From the NCBI GenBank assembly GCA_010093515.1, contig MU001672.1, positions 363,895-396,486 of the forward strand: DNA of 32,592 nucleotides, read 5' to 3'. Shown here in pieces: positions 1-10,930 of this stretch. A program made the translations under genes and the position numbers. How positions within the stretch are numbered: position 1 is the stretch's first letter; the number at the start of each line of letters is the position of its first letter. The notes under the pieces are model-generated. The model was not told where the DNA came from. It searched no databases and saw only the letters and a list, made by a program, of their open reading frames with translations. The DNA comes from Lineolata rhizophorae. Lineage: Eukaryota > Ascomycota > Dothideomycetes > Lineolatales > Lineolataceae.

Positions 1-52
1 GACGCGTCCCTGAGACACTCGATGGGTTGAGACACTCGGTGGGTGATTACGT
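1..52. mobile_element. Terminal inverted repeat of a Fot1/pogo-like (Tc1-mariner) DNA transposon, rest lies left of window
   Basis: Read on the minus strand from base 52 the sequence begins ACGTAATC, followed by two 17-bp direct repeats and then GACGCGTC (bases 1-8). A TA dinucleotide follows at 53-54, as expected for the TA target duplication of Tc1-mariner elements. The same design occurs at 32480-32540 in the opposite orientation. The start ACGTAATC is what I remember for Aspergillus Tan1/Vader elements of the Fot1/pogo group, whose termini also carry doubled internal repeats; that comparison is from memory. Only the terminus is visible, so the body of the element, its orientation and its state cannot be judged. 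Confidence 0.6.
11..44. repeat. Two 17-bp tandem direct repeats inside the left transposon terminus
   Basis: TGAGACACTCGATGGGT (11-27) is followed at once by TGAGACACTCGGTGGGT (28-44), differing at one base. Paired short direct repeats in the terminus are typical of pogo/Fot1 elements and are thought to be transposase binding sites; the binding role here is inference. Confidence 0.8.
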
Positions 53-54
53 TA

Positions 55-583
55 TCAACTGCAAATTAGAAATCTTAGCTCTGCATTCCATGGGAAGTTC
101 TTTCTCTTGGGGTAACTGTGCTCTCTACTATTTCGCAAGAGGTTTTTATTCACATCTCTATGACTAGTCAACCAATTTAAAATTATGTTCGCTCCTAGAA
201 TTACTATATGTCTGCTTATTATTTATAGTAGTACCAAAACAACTTGAGAATCTACTATCAGGATGAAGTTTCGCTCGTACTTTCAACATCCGAAATACAT
301 TTCAAATGGTCAAAGGGTAGTATACGACTAGGTATGCTCACGGGTACGCAAGTTAGGTTTTATCTTCAAGTTCAGCTTTGCGCTAGCGCGCCTGCCCGGT
401 GAAGTGGGTGGGTGGCGACTTCCGTTTCGATGCGCACACTGCAGCGTACGCTATGAGGCATCTTACGCCCACACCCACTTTTCTTCCTTTCTTTTCTCTG
501 CGCCCACCACCGTTTCCTTCCTCCCGCATCACAATACCTACCATCCTCTTCGTCTCTACTCACCAAAAAAGCGTTTAACCAAC
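55..583. other. Intergenic sequence and probable promoter/leader of the zinc-knuckle gene
   Basis: Bases 55-360 are AT-rich with no open frame of note. Bases 470-580 are pyrimidine-rich (runs of C and T with CACCC) and end directly before the ATG at 584, which is the usual look of an ascomycete core promoter and 5' leader. No TATA box could be assigned with confidence. Confidence 0.4.
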
Positions 584-1804
584 ATGTCTTCTTGTGAGTA
601 TACTCAAGCCAGCTAAACTGGAGAAGATCGCGTACTTAAACGAACCTAACGCGTCGTAGCCGGCCATCGTGCCTCTCTGTTGCCGCAGTGGTGCGGCCTT
701 TGCGGATCTATCGCCCACGATGGGCAAAATTGCCCGCGCCTCGCCGTGGGTGGCGCTGAGACGCGCCGTAGTCCTCTCGCCGGCAACATAAACCCGTCGT
801 CGGCGCTCTTCGACGACTCGCGGCAACCGGCTGTGGAGGTCTGGGCGTCGCCTTCGGTGTCGTCTGCGGCGAGTGGCCGCGAGGCTTTCGGGCCGGGGGA
901 GAGTGCCGCTGCCTGTCTGGAGGGTAAGTCATAACAAAAGTATGCGACTAGGCGATCGGCTAATAATATAGGCTCTCGTGCCCTCTTCGACAACCTCATG
1001 GGCACCGTGGCTCGCCTTGAGGCCCGCGTTGAACGGTTGGAGGAGCGCCTCGAGGCGCTCGAGCGCGGCCAGGTCCAGTCGCTTCGCCCGGTGCACCTCG
1101 AGCACCACATCGCCCGGGTCGAAGAGATGTTCCGGAACCTGGCTGGCCGTCTCGAGCGCCTCGAGAGCCGAGCGGAGTCGCCGACTCCAACCGCCGCAAC
1201 TCCGCGGGCCTCCTCGTTCAACCCAGAGGCACCCAGCTTCGCTCCTCGCCCCAGCTCGTCGCCGCTTCCGGCCAAGCCGACCCTCAAGCCGGCCCTCTAC
1301 AAGGGCCCGGCGGGGTCGGCGGCCAAGAAGGACAAGAAGAAGGTGAGATTTGAAGGACACGACACCAAGCACAACTCCGGCGTCGTTCTTTCGAGCGCTG
1401 AGCATAGGGTGGGCCCCGGCAAGCGCAGTCGCTTCGCCGATTTCTTTGCCCAACGGCAGGCCGAAGCCTCGTCGACAGCGCTTGTCCCGTACCGCGAAAA
1501 TCGCGGATGTGATGATTCTTCATCAACCATCTCTTCTCTTTCCAACCAAAGCTTACGACACGCCCAAACAGGTCCCCAGCAGCCATCGGACCTTCAAGAT
1601 TCCTATTCCCGAGGAAGACGACGTCTTCCGGGTATGTCATTCTTATAAGACTTGCTTGTTTTCCCTTCCCATGCAGAAAATGCTGACGTCTTGTTCTGCT
1701 CATTTTAGAATAATTCGGTTTCGTCCCCCAGTCCAGTTCTCGCGGGCGACGAAACCTTCGATAACAGCACTCCGGAGCGCAAGTTCTCTGGCCGCTTTAT
1801 CTGA
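584..1804 (+). CDS. Uncharacterised protein with one CCHC zinc knuckle and a coiled coil (five exons)
   Basis: Proposed exons are 584-593, 660-923, 972-1508, 1552-1631 and 1709-1804, summing to 987 nt (328 residues) with all phases consistent. Intron 1 (594-659) has GTGAGT and a CTAAC branch site; intron 2 (924-971) GTAAGT and CTAAT; intron 4 (1632-1708) GTATGT and CTGAC. Intron 3 (1509-1551, 43 nt, GTGATG with a strong CT tract) is the weakest call but is needed to change frame. The protein has a C-x2-C-x4-H-x4-C knuckle (C15, C18, H23, C28), a Leu/Glu/Arg coiled coil around residues 95-165, and a basic Lys/Arg-rich patch followed by a Ser/Thr-rich tail. CCHC knuckles bind single-stranded nucleic acid or proteins; the coiled coil suggests self-association. 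I do not recognise the family, and the N-terminal knuckle rests on the 10-nt first exon being right. Confidence 0.6.
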
Positions 1805-2334
1805 GCATTGAGCTAGAATGGTGGAGATTTCTTTCCATTATAAAGGATGGAATTGTTTCCGGAGTTGTGGTTTCGGTGTTCGGTGGATTTGCTCGCCACT
1901 CCTGCGCTACGTCAGCGCCGCGAGATCTTCTGCGCATTGGATTGAGCACAAAAAGCTGGGTTGAACTCTTCCCTGGCTTTCGAGATTATCCCTTGTCGAT
2001 GCTAGACTTTTTTGTGGAGAGGAAACTGTAGTAACATGGGTGTTCTATGAGTGCACCAAGCAATGCGTCAAAGTGCAAGTTTATGTCGAGAGCCGACGGG
2101 GTTGAGGTGAAGAAGACGTCCAAAGCACGATCTAGCCCGAAGAGGACAAAGCAGCATTAAGTAAGCGCCAACGGTCTCGTCGGCTTCGTTCCCCGGCGGG
2201 CCATCAGACCCTTGTCGACCGATTCCCCGCCCGGCTCGCCGCTGCAACGAGGCAGCTCCCGCCACTTTAAAGCGGCAATCACTGTTAACAGCCCAGCATA
2301 CGCAAGCCAGCAGCGAGTGCGTTCTAACCCCGGC
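1805..2334. other. 3' region of the zinc-knuckle gene and upstream region of the regulator-GST gene
   Basis: Nothing coding is clear up to about 2046. From 2161 to 2334 the frame of the downstream gene is already open (no stop, no ATG) and reads like coding sequence (Ser/Pro/Gly-rich), so either an upstream exon or a longer start exists, or this is leader. A GTAAGC donor at 2161 with a CATCAG acceptor ending at 2207 would make a 47-nt intron, possibly in the 5' leader. Confidence 0.4.
2047..2160 (+). other. Candidate 37-codon upstream ORF whose stop abuts a GTAAGC donor
   Basis: ATG at 2047 (second in-frame ATG at 2083) opens a small frame with a basic Lys/Arg/Ser end that stops at TAA 2158-2160. 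It is in the same frame as the downstream gene, and GTAAGC follows immediately. It may be a translated upstream ORF in the leader, or the real first coding exon using a splice site I cannot place. Low certainty. Confidence 0.25.
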
Positions 2335-5300
2335 ATGAACGAAGGCGGCGCCGCCGCTATGGTGGCCGCAGTCGGCCTCACGCCTTCGCCGCTGCAGCCG
2401 CATCCGCCCATGCACCAACACCAGCCGCCACCACACCAGCACCAGCAGCAACAGCACCAGCAGATCCCCGGCCTGCGGCCCCTCCGCGCGGCCACGTTCC
2501 CGCTGCCCGTCCACTACAGTCAGCTGCCGCCGAACGTGGTCGCGCAGTTCGAGGGCGCGTTCGCCGGGCCGGGCGGCGGCAGCCAGCCCCCGGGTGGACT
2601 CGAGCAAGCCGCTCTGGCCGCTGCGCAGCACGCGCATTTGAGGCCCGGGCAGCAGGCTCTCGCACCGGCGTCAGCTCCGTTCAATTCCACGGCCATCTCG
2701 CAGCATTTCCAGCTCGGCGGCGGCGGGTTCGCCATAGGGCCGCCGCAGCCACAGCCGCAACAGCAGGGACATGCTTCCGCGCCGCCGCCGCCGCCCCTGT
2801 TCGCAGGCCATGAACAGCGCGAGAGGCAGCAGCAACCGCAGCGACAGCAGCAACAGCCGGTTAACAAAACCCAGCTAGAAGACAATGAGAATCAGGCCAG
2901 AGTGCACAACTTGGTCGAAAATCTTAATATCGTGCCGAATCCGCCAGAATTGGAGGGTTGGCGGCGAAAATTGTTCCATGTGGAGGACACGCTCGTGTTG
3001 ACGGAAGACGAGTGAGTGGACTTCGATTCTCTAGCAAATTTGACAAACAGCATCCAAACAGTTGCTGCCCGCAATTATCACTGTCGCGACCTTCCTGATT
3101 CCGGTTTAGATTTAATACCTACTTTGCACACGTCGACAATGTCTACTCGCATCGGTCGACACAGGCGTACAAGAAGAAAAATTTTGTCGTCTCGTATTGG
3201 GACTGCCGATTGAAAGGACGGCCTTCCGGAACGAAGAAGTCGGACGACCCAAATAAAAAGAAAAGGAAACGCACGAAGCGCGAACTCAACCTTTGTGACA
3301 TGAAGATCAAGATTACAGAATTCTGGCCCGGATCTTACCCTCAAGAATACTTGCACAAACTATCGAAACCTCTGCATTGGTATTCTACTGATAGATATAC
3401 ATGTGTGCAGTCAGGCTATTTCGATCAGCTATCCTCAAAGATTTACACGGTTCAGCGAGTCCATGGTGGTGTGGATAACGAACAAACGTTCGGGCCAGCC
3501 GGAGCTCATAAGCATGACATTGTAGAGAGCGACCGAGTGAAGAAGAATACTGTGATTCGAACGATGATGCAAAACGACAGGGATAAGTTAAAGCCCACGG
3601 TGAGTGCACGTTTTTCTCATTCAATTGGATCGCCTTCCCCGGGTTAAGGTAATGCCGATGTGTGGGTCCACGTTCTTCATTGCATGCCTCGTCACGTCAT
3701 CGTAGCCCTACGGCTACAACGGAGTGGGGCGGTGGGGTCCGGAGCACTGCTACTTCTCGAATCGTCAAAACAGCATCATTCAGACAAAATCCAACTCGTG
3801 TCAAATCTAGCGTAGATTGTCTTTGTTAGGGCTTGCCCAACCATTGAATGTCGAAAAAGTTATTTTCTTTGTTTGTGGCCACTCTTCAAGGAATTTGCGT
3901 GTTTGTGAGGGACATCAAACTTGCTCCTCATTTGTCAGCCCTTCATATATCCTCAAACAATCTTTCCACCGTTCGCCAATCTTGCCAGGCACCATGACGG
4001 ATACTGACAATACCGATTCCGGCAAGAAAACCTATCACAAGAAAGCTACTGGTGCTGCACTTGAAACAGTGAAGAATCATTCGGCCAAGCAAGACTTGAG
4101 ACTCTACGGGAGCTGTTTCTGGTAAGTAGTGCTACTTCTCTGTGTTTTGAGGTTCCCAGCTGATCTTGGCTCCCCAGTCCTTTCGTCCAGGTTAGTACAG
4201 CCCAATAATGTTGGAAAGCATCGACTTCCAATAAGCTTTTTCCGTTCGCAAAAAAAGGCAATGGAACATTTTTGCCTTTCTGCTATGACCTCTCTACCTG
4301 CGAGACATCCGTAGTTCCGGCCTATCTCAGACCTAGCATCATCGACTAATAATATTGGCATTAGCGAGTATGGATCTCATTGGAGTTGAAGCAGATGCCG
4401 TATCAGTATATTGAAGTCGACCCGTATCAAAAGCCGAAGTCCTTACTCCGGTTGAACCCTCGTGGGCTTGTACCCGCAATTGCTCATGGTGACTGGGCGT
4501 GCTACGAGAGCTCAGTGTTGATGGAATACGTACGTATCTACGAACTTGAGTTAAACAACGAATCTAAGATTTTTCTAGCTTGAGGATCTCAACGAAGGCC
4601 AAGCGCTCCTACCAGCGTCTCCGAAAGAGAGGGCGTATTCACGTCTATGGTCCGACCATGTACGTCTCTGCTACGGGCATGCTCTCAGCTCTTAAAACAG
4701 ATTATCTAACCGCCTCAAGATCAACCGTCACATCGTACCATGCTTCTACCGTTTCCTCCAGGAGCAAGACACGGCCCGCCAAGTCACCTACGCGGAGGAG
4801 CTGACAACCGAGATCACGAAGCTCGTTAAGGCGGCCGATCCGACTGGGCCGTTTTTCCTCGGGCCGAACATGTCTTTCGTGGACGTGCAGATCGCGCCCT
4901 GGATCATCCGGCTGCGCCGCGTGCTGAAGCCGTATCGCGGCTTCCCGGAACCGGATCCGCAGACCAGATGGGGCAAGTTGGTTAATGCGATTGAGGAGAA
5001 CGAGGCGACCAAGGCGACGGTGAGCGATGACCAGTTGTATCTAGATAGCTACGAACGATATGCCGGTGAGTTCAGCATGTTTCTGTTTTACTTTCGGTGG
5101 TTGAAAGCCCAGAGTTTTCCTAGTATGGATGAGCGACGAAGGGAAGACTTCCCGAAGGGACCTCAATACTTGGTTCATACCTATTGCTTGCAAGCATTCC
5201 AAGAATCCCTGAATGTCCCCGTTATCTTTTGTTTACCGTTATTTTCTGAGGTTTCACGCTAATATGACAACGCAGAGAATCGTCCGGACACTTCGCAGGT

Positions 5301-5337
5301 TGCGAGGGCTGTGAACTCTGGTCGTGGATTGCCATAG
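2335..5337 (+). CDS. Regulator-like basic/Gln-rich domain fused to an omega-class glutathione S-transferase (eight exons)
   Basis: Exons: 2335-3011, 3110-3599, 4027-4121, 4178-4190, 4365-4529, 4579-4659, 4720-5065, 5276-5337; total 1929 nt, 642 residues, every junction in phase. Residues 1 to about 215 are Pro/Gln/His/Ala-rich. Residues 227-390 hold a conserved-looking block with a GRPSG motif, a run of Lys/Arg (NKKKRKR) and a CHK-type basic segment that resembles a nuclear, DNA-contacting region; similar proteins exist in Pezizomycotina as I recall, joined to a GST in the same way. From about 410 to the end it is a glutathione transferase: SCFCPFVQ with catalytic Cys421 (omega/CPF type), the cis-Pro turn RGLVPA, the ES glutathione contact in CYESSVL, and an all-helical C-terminal half. 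Omega enzymes carry out thiol transfer and dehydroascorbate or glutathionyl-adduct reduction. 2335 is the first in-frame ATG; coding character extends back to 2161. Alternative: two genes, 2335-3810 and 3994-5337. Confidence 0.65.
3706..3810 (+). other. Possible alternative terminal exon inside the 427-nt intron of the GST gene
   Basis: After an ATCGTAG acceptor (ending 3705) the frame that is in phase with the donor at 3600 stays open for 34 codons, starting PYGYNGVGRWGPEHCYF, and stops at TAG 3808-3810. Use of this exon would give a 423-residue product with the basic N-terminal domain but no GST. The composition looks protein-like but there is no homology evidence. Confidence 0.3.
4178..4190 (+). 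other. 13-nt microexon encoding the active-site PFVQ segment
   Basis: The exon TCCTTTCGTCCAG lies between a 56-nt intron (4122-4177, GTAAGT...CCCCAG) and a 174-nt intron (4191-4364, GTTAGT...CTAATA...TTAG). Its first base completes the catalytic Cys codon begun at 4120-4121, and the rest reads Pro-Phe-Val-Gln, joining to Arg-Val-Trp at 4365. Skipping it would destroy the reading frame and the active site. Confidence 0.8.
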
Positions 5338-8300
5338 AAAAAGTGTTGATGCGGGCCGGATGTAGGCCATTTGAAGAGGGGTGTCTGCCCTTGATTGGAT
5401 CATATACGGAACCATGTTAGTATGAATTCATTCATAAGTTAGTATAATGTGTACAAGGCCTCGGTGTAGCTGTTAAAGTTATCTTATCCCCACTCGATTT
5501 CGGTTGTTATTCCGCAGCCGCTTATTTCTATTCTCGTTCTAGGTCCTTTAATTCTACTCATTAATCAGGCATGACAACCCTGAAGCCCGTGAACGAGATA
5601 TTTCGTAGCATAAGAACTAGACATGACAAACTCTAGAGTGTTGAACAAGCCTCATTATGTCCTCACTAGAAGGTGCCTTTTGGGGGCCAGCGCTACTCAG
5701 ATTTGCACGAGAAACACCTCGACTCCGCGCACAGCCAGACGCTCAGTCCCGACCTATACGCCTACACTGCGCGTCATAAAACAGCCAACACCACCCCTAG
5801 CGTACAAAGATGTTTTCGATTCCGTTCCCGAAACGACGGTACACTCTAACCTGTAGGCCCCTCTGGAAACGGGCAAGGAATAGAAACCACACTCCTCCGT
5901 TCCCACTCACCCCGCTCGCTTAGCCACGTCTTGCAAGACACATGCCCGGGCTATAGCGGCGGCTACCTGCATGCGATCTAGGTCCTGCCCACCGGCGAGG
6001 TATCGCAAGACATAAGTAGCAGTGTGCGCTCTGCAGCCCGCCGCCCACCCGCAGGGCGCAGGCGTGCGTAGCCTGCACCTCCACGCGTCCCTGCAATGCA
6101 CTCCGCCTTGAAGCTCGATCTTACAGGTGTCACGCCGGGAGAGGAAGAGAGCGCGCCTGAAGGAGAAACGCGCCGTTGTAGCTAACCGGGGACGTTGGCT
6201 GCCGCAGCCACAGTTGCGCCGCAGCGGGGCACGGGATAGAGCCATCCGCGCAGGACGACGCAAAAGGGGCGCCCAGCCCTGCAGAACTCCTCGAATCGCG
6301 GCGGGTTCTGGACCCGGGGCACACTGTAATCCATTTCGGCGTCGCCGAAGCGTCGAAACAGGGCCGATGGGCGTTTGCGGGGGTGTTATGGAGGTGATGC
6401 GGGGCCAGTGATGACATTGGAAGGCTGCAGCACGGCCTCTTCGTGTATCCGATCTTGGTGCTTTGGAGCTGGGTTTCGAACGACTCCCACGGACGTGCTG
6501 CGGATTGGCATCCTCGCCGTTGACACCGTTACAGCAGCGGGCGGCCATCGTCGTTTGCCTGGTCGCCACCTGACCACCTCCAACCGCAGCCCTGGACGAC
6601 CTCGTATCAAACGGAACTCGAATCACGACTTCGTCCGCACATATCCGCGTTTTCGCCTGACGCGACACTAACAGCCTCGCTCTCTGATCAACCATCTCGT
6701 GACCATCCTCCAGCCGTGCTCCTTCCTGAGGCCTCCCACTGATCTCTTGAGGGTCTGTCCATCTCTCCGTCACACGCCACGCCACCCTTCACTACAGTGG
6801 CTGCTTTCCCGAAACCCTTCTGTTCCCGGAGCCCTGCAGTATATTCTTCCTCCCAGCATGGATTAATCACGACTTTGGCCCGGCTCTCGCCGAAACACGC
6901 ACGCACGTTTCATCCGATCCGCATGTTGCGGCAGCATCATGACTTGTTTCCAGGGCAGAACAACCCACCAACGCACTCACCCGTCTACTTATCGAGAACG
7001 TACCGCCCGCACAACACTCGGAAAATGCGGGCAATATACAACGGAAAGGGAGTAGAAGCGACTAAGAACACAAAATCCCGAGTCCCCAAACGGGGGGGAT
7101 AAGGCGCGTAGTGTGTAGGTACTTGCCTACATACTCCCAGGTACGCGAGGCCGTTACACAAGGGGCGTGCGTAAATGCTTATATGTACGGAAGCGGGCCT
7201 TAGGCAGGAACCCATCACTTATCAACCAAGTGCCCGCGTTCCCCACAGCTACCCGCTGCGCCTAACTCGCAGCGGGTCTGTAAGGGAGAGACAGGGTCGC
7301 AGGGATAGGAAGGCCCGAGATCGAGATCCGGGTACCTGGCTTGTGAACGGCGGCATTTGATTGATCCACTAGAACAAGGAGGTTGTCAGGGAGGGAAGGG
7401 GGGTGCTTCCCACCTGCAAGCTAATTCCTAGTCTGCATATTGTGCATGCATAAGCATGACGCAAAATAAAGCAATTGACGAAAATAAGTAGTGAGTACCG
7501 CTAACTTGAAAGGGCAGGGAAGAAGACAGGACATACAGGAGGGTGGGTGCTCCCTGGTGTTGATCATGATCGTTGGTAGAGTGAGGGACAAGGTACGGAT
7601 TGGATGTTAAAAAGTCACTCGGCACGGGGGCTCCCGAGGGAGGAGATTGGCCCAACGAGAGGAGGGGGGATGTGGCTGGTAAAGAGAGATCGACTGGAAC
7701 GAGTTCAGGGTTCAGGGTACGTCCACTTTAGATGGACGTCGTTGTTGAACTTTGAATGGAAAATTGCCTGCTAGATGTATTGCAGAAGAACACGAAGTAA
7801 AACAAAATGGAGATGGCCCAACATTTACAATGGACATCAGTTCGATGCGGACGGCAAAGTGACGAGGCGTCCCGTTTGGAACTGAGGTGCAAAGTTTCTT
7901 TGCACGTTTGAAAACTTGATTTGCGGGCAGGACACTCGACTCTTTGCACGTGCAAAATACTAAACCTACTATCGATAGGCAGATTGTCTCAGCAAGACCA
8001 AGGCGCATCCGAAGCTGCGAAGTCGCAAACACTTGAGAACTACTTGAATTGTCAAAACAAAATGAAGGAAATATTCGTCAGCAAAGAGTTTTGGCAGTCT
8101 AAAAGAATACAAACAAGATTGCACCTGCCGATGGGGTAATTGTGGCCGGCGCACCAGACATGGCGAGCCCCCGTATGATCGCCACGCAGCCGATAAGACA
8201 CGTGCGGTTGCAGGACGAGCTCGAGCTGGCACTCCAACCGAACGAAAAGGAAATTATCAACACACTTACCTCCCTGCATCGCCATCTCGAGTAACGAGTA

Positions 8301-9600
8301 TGAAGAGCCTGATTTCAATCATGCCATAATTTTCAGACTTCATCTCCGTGCGTTAGGCTGTTTGCGTGGACCACAGGCGATGGCGCAGCTGCACCTACTG
8401 CGTCCTGGCCAGCACAGAACAGAGGAAAAAACATACCGACCGGCTCGCAAGCCTCGAACTCATCATAGCAGGCTAACCTCAAGTTGCACACGTCCAAACT
8501 GAAGAGTATGGTACGACAAACAAGTCCAACCCGAGGCGTACCTGGCTCGCAAACAACGCATCTTGCGACAGTCGCCACACCAACACCAACACTAGCCACG
8601 CCTCCGGCAACCCTCTCACCAAAAAACAGACCGTGGCGGTGCGGCCTCACCGCGCCCGACAGCTTCACAAGCAGCGCAGACCAGACGCCATGATAACCGC
8701 CACATCGATGCCCGGAGGCATTTCCGACAAGCTCACGCCACAGTCTCCTCGTTCCTGAGCATCATCACCACGTCTCAACGCTCGAGCATCTCCTGAGATT
8801 AAAAATCCCGAACCCGTTGACCCTGCACCTCGTGGAGACCCCCTCCCCAGCCCGTGTATCGCCATCCAGTCCGCCCCTGTCGTCGATACCGGGCCCGAAA
8901 GCCTCAAGGTCTGGTATGGTGTAATCAATCGACCGTGCATCCCCGATGCTTATTGGCGTCGGAGCAACCTCCTCACTTCGCAACAACCCCCCATCAACCC
9001 ACCACCGTCGGCAACAATTTCCCAGATGCCCATGACAGACAAGCCACGGTGTGTGGGATCTCGATCTCGATCGTGGCGCGCACGCGGCAGAAGTGACGGG
9101 GATGGTCGTGCGGGTGTCGAGAATCACTCTGTCCCGGCTAGGCCTTTACTGGGCGGTAAGTACTCGTGTCCTGCACGGGTGGCGTGAGGACCTGGGAAGT
9201 GAAAACAACCCACCCAGATCCCTCTCACTAGCCACACGACCACCAAGGTAGGTAGTCACTGTTGTGGGCACGGACGCCAACACCGCAAGCCAACTAGCCA
9301 CACACAGTGCAAGCCTGGCCCCGTCGGCGCTGCAGCAAGCGAGCCGCAAGGCCAGGGCTGGCTTCCGTGGCCCTCTCTGCAACGGCGCAGGTCCCAGCGC
9401 AGCGGATCTTGGAAGCAGCCGCATCGGCGGTCCCAGAACCACTCCGTCATAGGTTAGACAATGAACCGCGTTCCACGAAGCGTAGAACTGTGCCATTGCA
9501 CCTCCTCTAGTTTGGAGGGGTAGTAAAACCACTTTCTAGGTGCGAGTGAAGTGAGGCCAACAAGGGAGCTCGCCGCGCGCGTGCTGAAGCAGTGGTGTCT
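5338..9600. other. Gene-free stretch downstream of the GST gene
   Basis: About 4.3 kb with no supportable gene. Several long overlapping frames exist between 5907 and 6785 on both strands, the longest 292 codons on the minus strand, but they are Arg-rich, lack domains and overlap in several frames, which is what stop-poor GC-rich DNA gives by chance. No intron-exon chain, tRNA B-box or transposon remnant could be recognised. A short hairpin (ACGTCCA...TGGACGT) sits near 7719-7739. Confidence 0.5.
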
Positions 9601-10930
9601 GACCGCTACGGTTTGCTGTGGGCGGTGGGTCCTGAGGCCTCGTGGGTCGCGGGTAGTTGATCGGCGATCGGGGAAGAGATCGGAGATCTGGCGGTTAGTC
9701 ATCGTGGCTTGACCGCGCTAGCTTTCGGGCCGAATTGCCCCATGCGCTTGCCGCCGACATGGGAGGGGGGTGTCGTCGATCCGCTATGCATTCGTGCACG
9801 AGCACGTCGAGTCCTTCGGATGGTGATGAAGGCCTGCCAAGAAGTGTCAAAACAGAATTGGATGTCGTCCACTAGCGGCCCGTGTAGGTCGACGGCCAGA
9901 GCGGCTAGGAGCTGGAGGCCCCTACCCGCATCAACAATCTTCCCCTCCCCGAGGCGGCTGCTTCAACCCCCTTGTTCGTTTTCCGACACGTCGAATCGAA
10001 TCGACAATAGGCCCGGAGCGCAACGGCAAAAACTCCGTGCCGCCGCAACGCCTTGAACGCACAACCTTTGATCGTCGCTCTGCAGCAATATCGGTCACCG
10101 GGTCCAAAGCATGCCGCCCTTTGAGCACGAGCGACTTTGCTGCCAGTGTCTCGCGATCGAGATCTTAGGTGTTGATGATGTGGCCCCTAGAAAAAGAAAG
10201 AAGCCCAGCGCTCCGACGCGGCCCAAAACTACCAACTCCTAAGGGGAAGGAAACCTGCTCTCGTGTCCCGTGAGCGCGCTTCCTGCGACTAAAGAGACTA
10301 ACAGCTCTGACGACCTTTGGAGATGCATACTGGGTCCACCTGATGGATGGGGTTTGATGGATTTTTCCCTGCGTATTTCCGTCCCTACTCATTTAGTTTT
10401 GTTGCTCTTTTAACTTTGTGACGCTCAGGGCCGCTGGGTGCCTTTGGACCTCCCTTTTCCGTCGCGCACATTTCAGGGAAATGGTGTTTGCAAAAGTCTT
10501 GCAGTCCACTCTACCGGTACGTCCGCTTACCAACCAGCTAAGCAGGACAGGGGAACTCAATTCGGAATGTACATACTCTTTTTTGAGGTCAGACTGTTTC
10601 ATAAAAATTTTTCCAAAGTCTTCCCCGTCAGTGAATGCCGTCGGTTATGAATTATGATGAGGTTTAACTGAAAATTCTCGCTCATCCCCACATTGTCCCG
10701 AATGTTTGAATATTAGAGTAGCGACGTGGTGATGGGACTCCTGACGGCCATTTCTTCTTCTATCCAAATATTTGGGACGAGGTGGTGATTAGCGCACGAA
10801 CTGGTGGGCTGAGGGAAGTGCTAATCCCGCCGATCAGACCCCCTTTTTCCGCGGCGCTGGAGAAGGAGACTGCCCAACGTCTAGCTGGTCCCTTGGCCGC
10901 GGGAGGGAGAGTCGTCATGTTTGCCGATCA

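Noticed and set aside
5623-5856. 77-codon plus-strand frame with a Pro/Thr-rich end
   Set aside because: No family, no promoter or splice context, and too short to stand on composition alone.
6460-6500. GGTTTCGAACGACTCC, resembling a tRNA B-box
   Set aside because: Spacing departs from the B-box consensus and no cloverleaf arms or A-box are present.
5907-6785. 292-codon minus-strand open frame
   Set aside because: Arg-rich translation without domains, overlapped by open frames on both strands; fits stop-poor GC-rich DNA.
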